A DNA stretch of 9,783 nt from Actinomycetota bacterium (GTDB taxonomy: Bacteria > Actinomycetota > Actinomycetes > Mycobacteriales > Mycobacteriaceae): NCBI GenBank assembly GCA_005789055.1, contig SYAA01000139.1:1-9783 (forward strand). The letters run 5' to 3'. Within the stretch, counting starts at the first letter, position 1. Every line of letters begins with the position of its first letter. This document shows positions 1 to 5,491 of the stretch, in pieces. The position numbers and the translations under genes are program-made. The notes under the pieces are model-generated. The model saw nothing but the letters and a program-made list of their open reading frames with translations. It had not been told where the DNA came from and did no database searches.

Positions 1-153
1 GCTGAAAGCATCTAAGCGGGAAACCTTCTCCAAGACCAGGCTTCTCACCCATTAAGTGGGATAAGGCCCCCCGCAGAACACGGGATTGATAGACCAGACC
101 TATAAGCACAGTAATGTGCGCAGGGAACTGGCACTAACCGGCCGAAAACTTAC
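1..153 (+). rRNA. rrl: 23S ribosomal RNA, 3' end (partial)
   Basis: This is the 3' tail of the large-subunit rRNA; the gene begins outside the window. The sequence carries the conserved end of domain VI (for example GCTGAAAGCATCTAAGCGGG at position 1) and closes with CCGAAAACTTAC. The ACTTAC tail is expected to pair with the GTAAGT-type 5' end of mycobacterial 23S rRNA to form the terminal helix, so I place the mature 3' end near 153, with a few bases of uncertainty. The 5S gene follows on the same strand after a spacer of about 87 bp, the normal bacterial rrn order. Confidence 0.95.
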
Positions 154-240
154 ACACAAACTCGCAACCACGAATCCGCGCGGAATAACACCGCACCCCC
201 ACCACCAAACACTCCCAGATGAAAACACATCTGAATAGAG
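154..240 (+). other. 23S-5S internal transcribed spacer with hairpin
   Basis: The 87-bp spacer is A/C-rich and non-coding. It holds a perfect 6-bp inverted repeat, CAGATG (216-221) and CATCTG (228-233), around the loop AAAACA, just before the 5S gene. In the rrn precursor such a stem could help define the RNase processing site for the 5S 5' end; that role is inferred from position only. Confidence 0.6.
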
Positions 241-355
241 TTACGGCGGCCATAGCGGCAGGGAAACGCCCGGTCCCATCCCGAACCCGGAAGCTAAGCC
301 AGCCAGCGCCGATGATACAACCCAAGAGGGTGGAAAAGTAGGACACCGCCGAACA
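241..355 (+). rRNA. rrf: 5S ribosomal RNA
   Basis: This is a complete 5S rRNA of about 115 nt. It begins TTACGGCGGC and ends ACACCGCCGAACA, and these ends pair to form helix I (GGCGG with CCGCC). The internal blocks GGTCCCAT..CCGAACCCGGAAG and GTGGAAAAGTAGGACACCGCC are the classic 5S helix II/III and helix IV/V elements. Ends are set by comparison with remembered mycobacterial 5S sequences and may be off by one or two bases. It is the last gene of the rrn operon; a strong terminator follows within about 10 bp. Confidence 0.95.
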
Positions 356-362
356 CACATTA

Positions 363-397
363 AGGAACACCCCCCGAGAAATCGGGGGGTGTTTCCT
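363..397 (+). terminator. rrn operon terminator, GAAA tetraloop, probably bidirectional
   Basis: A long inverted repeat reads AACACCCCCCGA (366-377), loop GAAA (378-381), then TCGGGGGGTGTT (382-393). The stem is about 12 bp with a run of six C-G pairs, and it can extend outward (AGG with CCT) around a bulged T. A moderately T-rich tail follows on the plus strand. It lies between the 5S gene and the stop codon of the convergent ogt gene (407), so it can serve both. Evidence is structure and position. Confidence 0.88.
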
Positions 398-406
398 ATT
401 GCATTG

Positions 407-886
407 TCAATTGAATAACGCCGTCATTTCCAATTCCAGCAGTGTGCGTTTGCGTTCGATGCCGCCGCCATATCCGGTGAGGCCGCCCGACGATCCGATA
501 ACCCGGTGACACGGAACGATAATGCCGATCGGATTACGGCCATTGGCCATCCCCACTGCACGGGACGCGGCCGGCGAATCGATTTGTTCGGCGATCTGGC
601 CGTACGAACGCGTCTCGCCGTAGGGAATTGTCTGCAATGCCGCCCACACCCGACGCTGGAACTCGGTGCCCGTCAGTTCCAGATCAACGTCGAACGCGGT
701 GAGTTCACCGGCGAAGTAGGCCTCGAGTTGCGCCACCACGTCGGCGAAGGCGTCCGGGCCGGCGGGCTCCCACCCCGCGCGGTCCGGGGAATGCGCCTGA
801 TCGGACATCAGCAGGTGCGTCAGGGTCGAGCCGATTCCGGCCAGCGTCAGCTCACCGATGGGGCTGGGCATAGTCCGGTAGTGCAC
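407..886 (-). CDS. ogt: Methylated-DNA--protein-cysteine methyltransferase Ogt
   Basis: This is a suicide repair protein that moves alkyl groups from O6-alkylguanine (and O4-alkylthymine) in DNA to its own cysteine. The protein ends with the family hallmarks: a helix-turn-helix segment with the base-flipping Arg (AASRAVGMANGRNP), the active site IVPCHRVIG and the C-terminal GGLTGYGGGIERKRTLLELE. I chose the GTG start at 886 (VHYRTMPSPIGELTLAG, 159 aa). It aligns with my recollection of the M. tuberculosis N-terminus (MIHYRT) and makes the nucleophile Cys126, the number known for that enzyme. An in-frame ATG at 907 would add seven residues (MPFAHRN, 166 aa). Neither start has a convincing Shine-Dalgarno sequence. 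It lies downstream of the cyclase gene on the same strand, with a tandem repeat in the 128-bp gap. An adjacent alkA gene, which I recall in M. tuberculosis, is absent. Confidence 0.93.
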   Translation of the reverse strand: MHYRTMPSPIGELTLAGIGSTLTHLLMSDQAHSPDRAGWEPAGPDAFADVVAQLEAYFAGELTAFDVDLELTGTEFQRRVWAALQTIPYGETRSYGQIAEQIDSPAASRAVGMANGRNPIGIIVPCHRVIGSSGGLTGYGGGIERKRTLLELEMTALFN

Positions 887-915
887 GTTCCGATGCGCGA
901 AGGGCATCAGACAAC

Positions 916-1000
916 GATGACACAGGGGCAACGATGACACAGGGGCAACAACGACACAGGGGCAACAACGACACAGGGGCAACAACGACACAGGGACAAC
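916..1000. repeat. Tandem repeat, five 17-bp units (VNTR-like)
   Basis: Five head-to-tail 17-bp units fill most of the gap between the ogt start and the cyclase stop. Units 1 and 2 (916-932, 933-949) are GATGACACAGGGGCAAC. Units 3 and 4 (950-966, 967-983) are AACGACACAGGGGCAAC. Unit 5 (984-1000) is AACGACACAGGGACAAC. There are no unique spacers, so it is a minisatellite and not a CRISPR array. Because 17 is not a multiple of three, the array is unlikely to be coding. Near-identity of the units suggests recent expansion by slippage or recombination. It sits in the presumed upstream or leader region of ogt. Confidence 0.93.
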
Positions 1001-1014
1001 AGGTCTGCAGCGGG

Positions 1015-2628
1015 TCAGCCGCCACCCAATAGGCTGGCGATCCGGACCCGTTCCTCGTAGCCGCGCAATCGAACCGGCCTGCCGAGGCGCCAGAACCGTT
1101 GCTCGGTCTCTGAGGCGGCCGTGACCGTCGTCGCGGACGCCAGCGCCCGACTCGGCTCGGAACGTGCCAGCTCGGCCAGCCGGGCCGCCTCGTTGACCGG
1201 CTCGCCGATCACCGTGTACTCGAATCGCTCGTTTGCGCCGATATTGCCGGCCACCACCTGACCAGCTGCCACCCCGATCCGGGCCGGGCACTCGGGCACC
1301 TCGCGGGTCAACCGTCGCGCGATCGCCCGGACGGCCGCCAGCGCGTCATTCTCTGGGTTATCCAGGGTTACCGGCGCGCCGAAGACCGCGAGCGCGGCGT
1401 CGCCCTCGAACTTGTTCACAATTCCGTGGTGGCGGTCGACCTCCTCGACGATCACCGCGAAGAAGCGGTTGAGCAGGTCGACAACCTCCATCGGCGGTCT
1501 GGTGCTGACCAGCTTGGTCGATCCGACCACGTCGACGAAGACGACCGCGACGTGGCGTACCTCTCCGCCCAGGGTGGGCCGCTGCTGCTCGGCCGCAGCC
1601 GCAACCTCGCGCCCCACATGCTTGCCGAACAGGTCACGCACCTGTTCGCGCTCGCGCAGGCCCGCTGCCATCGAGTTGAATCCGCGCTGAAGTTCACCGA
1701 GTTCGGTGCCGTCGAACACCACCACGCTGGCATCGAGGTCACCCTCCTCGACCCGCTGCAACGCCGCCCGCACCACCCGTACCGGGGTTGTTGTCAACCA
1801 CGCCAGGATCCACGTCAAGAGGAATCCGACGATGAGGCTGGCTGCAGAAGTGATGAGGATCGCTACCTCGAGTTGGCGCTGGGTGAGGTTGCGCAGCAGC
1901 AGTGAGAACAGGGCGATCAGGCCGATGCCGATCATCGGCATACCCGAACACAGCATCCACACCGTCAGGGTTCGGCCCATGATTCCGGGCGCGAGGCGAC
2001 GTGGCGGTGGCCCGATGGCCAAAGCCTGCGCCGCGACCGGGCGCAACGCGAACTCCGCAGACAGGTAGCAGGTGGTGGCCACCACCACACCGCAGAAACC
2101 CACCGTCAGGGCCAGTCGGGGAATGAAATCGGTATCGTAGCGGCCAAAGAGCACTGACAAAAGGACTGCGGCGGTTCCCCATAACACCAAGTGCGCCATA
2201 GCAATTCGCCACGGCGTCATGAATGCGCTGCGCTGGTCGGCAGGGGTGGGGGTGCGGGCCTCGATCGCCCATCGCAGATCTTTCAGGGTCCGGTAGTGGA
2301 TCCACCAGGTGCCGAAAGCCACCGCCGCGACGATATAGCCGGGCGTGACGATGAACGGCAGCCACCGCGGTACGTCGTCGAAGACACTTGGCTCCGGGAA
2401 GGCGATCACCACCAGAAGAAGAGTGAGCGCGATTCCGATCATGTTCACCGCCACGATGAAAGCGGTGAGAATGATCTGGATCCTCAGTCGGCGCGGGGCG
2501 GCGCCCTCAGAGGCCCGGCCCAGAAGGAGTGATCCGTAGGCCGGCGTTCGGGACAGCCGTCCGCTCTGTCGGGTGAGCCGTTCCAGAACGCGGCCTAGTC
2601 GCTGTGCGACGCTCGGTGTGGACGTCAT
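1015..2628 (-). CDS. Membrane-bound class III adenylate cyclase with HAMP domain
   Basis: The 537-aa protein is predicted to make cAMP from ATP at the inner face of the membrane. Residues about 48-280 contain roughly six hydrophobic segments (near 50-77, 90-110, 140-161, 168-194, 218-246 and 253-279). A HAMP linker follows at about 278-335 (TPVRVVRAAL..EEGDLDA..TELGELQRGFNSM). The cyclase homology domain runs from about 358 to 485: metal-binding Asp366 (VVFVDVVGS), Lys406 (adenine-contacting position) and Asp410 in NKFEGDAALAVFG, and Glu476, Asn479 and Arg483 in YTVIGEPVNEAARL. Glu476 stands where canonical adenylate cyclases have Asp; I believe related mycobacterial cyclases share this, so activity is not excluded. 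It resembles Rv1318c/Rv1319c/Rv1320c of M. tuberculosis, represented here by one copy. Its start lies 44 bp from the divergent nucS. Confidence 0.9.
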   Translation of the reverse strand: MTSTPSVAQRLGRVLERLTRQSGRLSRTPAYGSLLLGRASEGAAPRRLRIQIILTAFIVAVNMIGIALTLLLVVIAFPEPSVFDDVPRWLPFIVTPGYIVAAVAFGTWWIHYRTLKDLRWAIEARTPTPADQRSAFMTPWRIAMAHLVLWGTAAVLLSVLFGRYDTDFIPRLALTVGFCGVVVATTCYLSAEFALRPVAAQALAIGPPPRRLAPGIMGRTLTVWMLCSGMPMIGIGLIALFSLLLRNLTQRQLEVAILITSAASLIVGFLLTWILAWLTTTPVRVVRAALQRVEEGDLDASVVVFDGTELGELQRGFNSMAAGLREREQVRDLFGKHVGREVAAAAEQQRPTLGGEVRHVAVVFVDVVGSTKLVSTRPPMEVVDLLNRFFAVIVEEVDRHHGIVNKFEGDAALAVFGAPVTLDNPENDALAAVRAIARRLTREVPECPARIGVAAGQVVAGNIGANERFEYTVIGEPVNEAARLAELARSEPSRALASATTVTAASETEQRFWRLGRPVRLRGYEERVRIASLLGGG

Positions 2629-2637
2629 GGTGGCGTC

Positions 2638-2643
2638 AGCCTA
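2638..2643 (-). promoter_or_regulatory. Possible -10 element of the cyclase gene
   Basis: Read on the minus strand, TAGGCT fits the mycobacterial TANNNT -10 pattern and ends 9 nt before the cyclase ATG (2628). Transcription would then start only two or three bases before the start codon. A second TANNNT match (TAGGGT) lies a little further upstream, so the assignment is tentative. Whichever is used, it must share the 44-bp gap with the nucS promoter. Confidence 0.3.
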
Positions 2644-2660
2644 ATTCGTCGGCGACACCC

Positions 2661-2666
2661 TAAGCT
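2661..2666 (+). promoter_or_regulatory. Predicted -10 element of leaderless nucS promoter
   Basis: TAAGCT matches TANNNT and is separated by exactly 6 nt (GATCCG) from the GTG start of nucS at 2673. This places the start codon at +1, the geometry of mycobacterial leaderless transcripts. No Shine-Dalgarno sequence precedes the GTG, which agrees with leaderless translation. No clear -35 hexamer is visible. Confidence 0.55.
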
Positions 2667-2672
2667 GATCCG

Positions 2673-3344
2673 GTGCGACTCGTGATCGCCCAATGTCGGG
2701 TGGACTACCTCGGCCGGCTCACCGCCCACCTCCCCTCGGCTCGTCGGCTGCTGCTCATCAAGGCCGATGGCTCGGTCAGCATCCACGCCGACGACCGCGC
2801 TTACAAGCCGCTGAACTGGATGAGTCCGCCCTGTCAGCTCACCGAGTGCGCTGACGGTGAGCAACCGATCTGGGTCGTCGAGAACAAGTCGGGGGAGCAG
2901 TTGCGAATCACTATCGAAGAGATCGAGCACGACTCGAGCCACGAACTGGGTGTTGACCCGGGATTGGTCAAGGACGGTGTCGAGGCGCACCTGCAGGAAC
3001 TGTTGGCTGAACACATCGAGCTACTCGGCGAGGGCTACACCCTGGTGCGGCGCGAGTACATGACCGCAATCGGTCCAGTCGACATTCTGTGCCGCGACGC
3101 CGAGGGGCGCTCGGTGGCGGTCGAGATCAAACGTCGCGGCGAGATCGACGGCGTGGAGCAACTGACCCGCTACCTGGAACTGCTCAACCGGGACAGCCTG
3201 CTGGCGCCGGTTGCCGGCGTCTTTGCCGCCCAACAAATCAAGCCACAGGCCCGAACGCTGGCTACCGATCGCGGGATCCGTTGTCTGACTCTCGACTACG
3301 ACGTGATGCGTGGTTTGGACAGCGACGAATTCCGGCTGTTCTGA
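2673..3344 (+). CDS. nucS: Mismatch-specific endonuclease NucS (EndoMS)
   Basis: NucS/EndoMS is the endonuclease of non-canonical mismatch repair in actinobacteria and archaea that lack MutS/MutL; it cleaves both strands at mismatches. The 223-aa protein has the usual length. The N-terminal DNA-binding and dimerisation domain (about 1-115) includes [20 protein letters not shown] and [10 protein letters not shown]. The C-terminal RecB-like nuclease domain carries Asp137 (GPVDILCRD), Glu151 and Lys153 (VAVEIKRRG), and Gln163 and Tyr167 ([14 protein letters not shown]). The C-terminus, DSDEFRLF, is of the kind reported to bind the DNA sliding clamp. The GTG start is supported by the conserved RLVIAQC N-terminus and the -10 element 6 nt upstream. 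The stop overlaps the next gene as TGATG. Confidence 0.96.
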   Translation: MRLVIAQCRVDYLGRLTAHLPSARRLLLIKADGSVSIHADDRAYKPLNWMSPPCQLTECADGEQPIWVVENKSGEQLRITIEEIEHDSSHELGVDPGLVKDGVEAHLQELLAEHIELLGEGYTLVRREYMTAIGPVDILCRDAEGRSVAVEIKRRGEIDGVEQLTRYLELLNRDSLLAPVAGVFAAQQIKPQARTLATDRGIRCLTLDYDVMRGLDSDEFRLF

Positions 3345-3637
3345 TGGCACCCCGGCGACGATCAGAACGGCGGCCCGGGGCCGGGCCGCCACCGATAGCG
3401 TCGCCGCGTCGGGTGGAAGCAGGCGCGGATGGCCACGAGTATGAAGTCCGTCCGGTACCGGGGTACCGCGCCGTCAAGACGTATCGGTGCCCGGGCTGTG
3501 ACCATGAGATCCGGCCCGGGACGGCGCACGTGGTGGTCCTGCGAATCGACGATCCGGACGGCGATGACCGCAGGCACTGGCACACCGCATGCTGGGCTAA
3601 TCGGGCCAATCGCGGACCCACCCGCAAGTGGTCCTAA
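3344..3637 (+). CDS. Small zinc-ribbon protein translationally coupled to nucS
   Basis: The 97-aa protein has no function I can name. Its ATG shares one base with the nucS stop codon (TGATG), which implies termination-reinitiation coupling. The first 30 residues or so are Arg/Pro-rich and probably disordered. The ordered part holds a CX2C-X27-HX2C pattern, Cys49 and Cys52 in YRCPGCDHEI and His80 and Cys83 in HWHTACW, a likely single zinc site. His54, His62 and His78 lie nearby. It corresponds in size and position to Rv1322 of M. tuberculosis as I recall it. Similar proteins are sometimes labelled 'ATP/GTP-binding', but I see no P-loop. The coupling suggests a job connected with NucS; this is inference. 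It ends 4 bp before the stop of the convergent epimerase gene. Confidence 0.85.
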   Translation: MAPRRRSERRPGAGPPPIASPRRVEAGADGHEYEVRPVPGYRAVKTYRCPGCDHEIRPGTAHVVVLRIDDPDGDDRRHWHTACWANRANRGPTRKWS

Positions 3638-3641
3638 AGGC

Positions 3642-4109
3642 CTAGTGCTGGGCCGGCTCCACGAGTTCCACGAGCACGCCACCGGCGTCCTTGGGATGGA
3701 TGAAGTTGATCCGGGAGTTCGCCGTACCGCGCCGAGGCTCGTTGTAGAGCAGTCGCACGCCTTTGTCGCGAAGGCTTTCGGAAAGGGCGTCGAGGTCGCT
3801 GACCCGGCAGGCCAACTGCTGGAGGCCCGGACCGCGTTTGTCGAGGAACTTGGCGATCGTGCAGGTGTCGTCCAAGGGTGCCATCAACTGAAGCTGGGAA
3901 CTGCCGGCCGGCGCCCCGCGAACCGCGAGCATCGCCTCGCGTACGCCCTGGTCGGTGTTGACCTCCTCGTGCACCACGATCATCCCCAGGACGTCGTGGT
4001 ACCACGCGATGGCCTCATCGAGGTCTGGTACCGCAACGCCGACGTGATCGATCGCGGTCACCAGGGCGCTCGCCAGCAATGGGCGGGCATCTAGGTGCTC
4101 GGTGGTCAT
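3642..4109 (-). CDS. Methylmalonyl-CoA epimerase-like VOC-fold protein
   Basis: This 155-aa protein of the glyoxalase/VOC superfamily probably epimerises (S)- to (R)-methylmalonyl-CoA in propionyl-CoA metabolism. Family features are IDHVGVAVPDLDEAIAWYHD with His22, the NTDQGVREAMLAV segment, LQLMAPL with Gln74, GVRLLYNEPRRG, INFIHPKDAGGVLVELVEP with Glu148, and two beta-alpha-beta-beta-beta halves. His22, Gln74 and Glu148 fit three of the four metal ligands of known epimerases. The fourth, a His in a GxGLHHIA motif, is replaced by GPGLQQLA (Gln97-Gln98). The ATG at 4109 has a -10 element exactly 6 nt upstream and no ribosome binding site, so it is probably leaderless. Upstream in-frame ATGs would run into fadA4 and are rejected. 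It is divergent from fadA4, as I recall for Rv1322A/Rv1323. Confidence 0.9.
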   Translation of the reverse strand: MTTEHLDARPLLASALVTAIDHVGVAVPDLDEAIAWYHDVLGMIVVHEEVNTDQGVREAMLAVRGAPAGSSQLQLMAPLDDTCTIAKFLDKRGPGLQQLACRVSDLDALSESLRDKGVRLLYNEPRRGTANSRINFIHPKDAGGVLVELVEPAQH

Positions 4110-4115
4110 GGCCCA

Positions 4116-4121
4116 ACGGTA
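4116..4121 (-). promoter_or_regulatory. Predicted -10 element of leaderless epimerase promoter
   Basis: On the minus strand TACCGT (TANNNT) is followed by exactly 6 nt (TGGGCC) and then the epimerase ATG at 4109, so the start codon would be +1. On the other strand TAACCT (4120-4125) is a possible -10 for fadA4. The two elements overlap, so polymerase binding for the two genes may be mutually exclusive. Confidence 0.5.
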
Positions 4122-4181
4122 ACCTGAGGGCCGCAAACACCAGTAGCGGGTCGGCGAGATCGGCCCGGAACCAACCGCCCC

Positions 4182-4186
4182 GGAGG
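4182..4186 (+). promoter_or_regulatory. Ribosome binding site of fadA4
   Basis: GGAGG lies 5 nt before the ATG at 4192. It is the only strong Shine-Dalgarno site in the window and fixes the fadA4 start. It contrasts with the leaderless-looking divergent neighbour. Confidence 0.85.
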
Positions 4187-4191
4187 CACAA

Positions 4192-5373
4192 ATGACGACC
4201 TCGGTGATCGTTGCTGGAGCACGGACACCCATCGGCCGGTTGATGGGGTCGCTCAAGGATTTCTCCGGAAGCGATCTGGGGGCCGTCGCCATCCGCGCGG
4301 CACTGGAGAAAGCGGGCGTGCCGGCGGCGATGGTCGAGTACGTGATCATGGGACAGGTACTGACCGCGGGCGCGGGGCAGATGCCGGCTCGGCAGGCGGC
4401 GGTGGCCGCCGGGATCGGCTGGGACGTGCCCGCGCTGACCATCAACAAGATGTGTCTGTCCGGCATCGACTCCATCGCACTGGCAGATCAACTCATCCGG
4501 GCCGGCGAGTTTGATGTTGTCGTCGCCGGCGGTCAGGAGTCCATGTCGAGGGCCCCGCATCTGCTGATGGACAGCAGAGCCGGCCACAAGTACGGCGACG
4601 TGGTCATGCTCGACCACATGGCCTACGACGGGTTGCACGACGTGTTCACCGATCAGCCGATGGGTGCCCTGACCGAACTGCGCAACGACACCGACCAGTT
4701 CACCCGACTTGAGCAGGATGAGCTTGCGGCCGCATCGCATCGCAAGGCGGCTGCGGCGTGGAAGGACGGCTTGTTCGCCGACGAGGTCGTGTCAGTGAAA
4801 ATCCCTCAGCGCAAAGGTGATCCGATCGAGTTCACCGAGGATGAGGGCATTCGGGCCAACACCACCGCCGAGTCGCTCGCCACTCTCAAACCGGCGTTCC
4901 GCAAGGACGGCACCATCACGGCTGGTTCGGCGTCGCAGATCTCCGACGGAGGCTGCGCCGTGGTGGTGATGAACAAGGCAAAGGCACAGGACCTCGGCCT
5001 GACATGGCTGTGCGAGATCGGCGCGCATGGGGTAGTGGCCGGGCCGGACTCCACCCTGCAGTCACAGCCGGCCAACGCCATCAAGAAGGCCATCGCGCGG
5101 GAAGGAATCTCGACCGATCAGTTGGACGTCATCGAGATCAACGAAGCCTTCGCAGCGGTAGCCCTGGCCTCGACCCGAGAACTGGGCGTCGATCCGCAGA
5201 AGGTCAACCGCAGCGGCGGCGCCATCGCGGTGGGTCATCCGATCGGAATGTCGGGGGCGCGGATCACCCTGCACGCCGCACTGGAACTGTCCCGCCGCGG
5301 ATCCGGCTACGCGGTGGCCGCGCTGTGCGGGGCCGGCGGCCAGGGCGACGCGCTGATCCTGCGCACCGGTTAA
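4192..5373 (+). CDS. fadA4: Acetyl-CoA acetyltransferase (thiolase) FadA4
   Basis: The 393-aa thiolase catalyses reversible Claisen condensation or thiolysis between acetyl-CoA and acetoacetyl-CoA (or longer 3-ketoacyl-CoA) in the cytoplasm. All catalytic elements are present: nucleophile Cys88 in [15 protein letters not shown], Asn317 in the NEAF loop, His349 in [17 protein letters not shown], and Cys379 in [13 protein letters not shown]. The N-terminal [12 protein letters not shown] and the [11 protein letters not shown] motif are typical of biosynthetic-type thiolases, and the length is normal. The start is set by GGAGG 5 nt upstream. The next plus-strand gene lies beyond an intervening minus-strand gene, so fadA4 is probably monocistronic and shares an 82-bp divergent promoter region with the epimerase gene. 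Both act on short acyl-CoAs. The symbol follows synteny with Rv1323. Confidence 0.94.
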   Translation: MTTSVIVAGARTPIGRLMGSLKDFSGSDLGAVAIRAALEKAGVPAAMVEYVIMGQVLTAGAGQMPARQAAVAAGIGWDVPALTINKMCLSGIDSIALADQLIRAGEFDVVVAGGQESMSRAPHLLMDSRAGHKYGDVVMLDHMAYDGLHDVFTDQPMGALTELRNDTDQFTRLEQDELAAASHRKAAAAWKDGLFADEVVSVKIPQRKGDPIEFTEDEGIRANTTAESLATLKPAFRKDGTITAGSASQISDGGCAVVVMNKAKAQDLGLTWLCEIGAHGVVAGPDSTLQSQPANAIKKAIAREGISTDQLDVIEINEAFAAVALASTRELGVDPQKVNRSGGAIAVGHPIGMSGARITLHAALELSRRGSGYAVAALCGAGGQGDALILRTG

Positions 5374-5419
5374 CCGATGCGCAGGGGCGCATGATCAACC
5401 GATGCGCAGGAGCGCGTGA
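5372..5419 (+). repeat. Two tandem 25-bp repeats, each a hairpin, after fadA4
   Basis: AACCGATGCGCAGGGGCGCATGA (5372-5394) recurs as AACCGATGCGCAGGAGCGCGTGA (5397-5419), 21 of 23 bases identical at a 25-bp period. Each copy holds an inverted repeat: ATGCGC-AGGG-GCGCAT (5377-5392, perfect) and ATGCGC-AGGA-GCGCGT (5402-5417, one G-U pair in RNA). The first begins at the fadA4 stop codon. There is no T-tract, so they could be a U-less terminator or 3'-end stabiliser of the fadA4 mRNA. Function is inferred. Confidence 0.7.
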
Positions 5420-5469
5420 AGTTTGCTACGGGATCGAAACGGATACCGTGTGACGTTCGTCATACCGCC

Positions 5470-5491
5470 TGATGGGCTCCGAGCCCGATCA
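5470..5491 (-). terminator. Hairpin at the stop of the GPV-rich gene, possible terminator
   Basis: TGATGGGCT (5470-5478), loop CCG, AGCCCGATCA (5482-5491) forms a 9-bp stem with one bulged G. It overlaps the stop codon of the minus-strand secreted-protein gene. There is no T-tract on either side. With the tandem hairpins at 5372-5419 it separates two convergent genes; the rest of the 115-bp gap (5374-5488) shows nothing recognisable. Confidence 0.45.

Noticed and set aside
506..937. Plus-strand open frame opposite ogt
   Set aside because: It is a shadow of the ogt codons in high-GC DNA, with no recognisable domain or ribosome site.
916..1000. CRISPR-like array
   Set aside because: The units are directly adjacent with no unique spacers and no cas genes nearby; it is a tandem repeat.
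916..1000. G-quadruplex from the regularly spaced GGGG runs
   Set aside because: The four GGGG runs are separated by 13-nt loops, too long for a stable quadruplex to be claimed from sequence.
887..1291. Upstream extension of ogt through the repeat to an ATG at 1291
   Set aside because: The added segment is the antisense of the cyclase gene and the repeat, is low-complexity (PLCRCCPCVV) and lacks Ogt homology.
1015..2628. Inactive cyclase because of Glu476 in place of Asp
   Set aside because: The other catalytic residues are present and I believe Glu occurs here in related mycobacterial cyclases, so loss of function is not supported.
4110..4475. Long N-terminal extension of the epimerase
   Set aside because: It would run antisense into fadA4; family homology begins at about 4109 and a leaderless -10 sits just upstream of that ATG.
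5391..5453. 20-codon open frame in the hairpin repeat region
   Set aside because: It has no ribosome site and is built from the duplicated hairpin sequence; no homology recognised.
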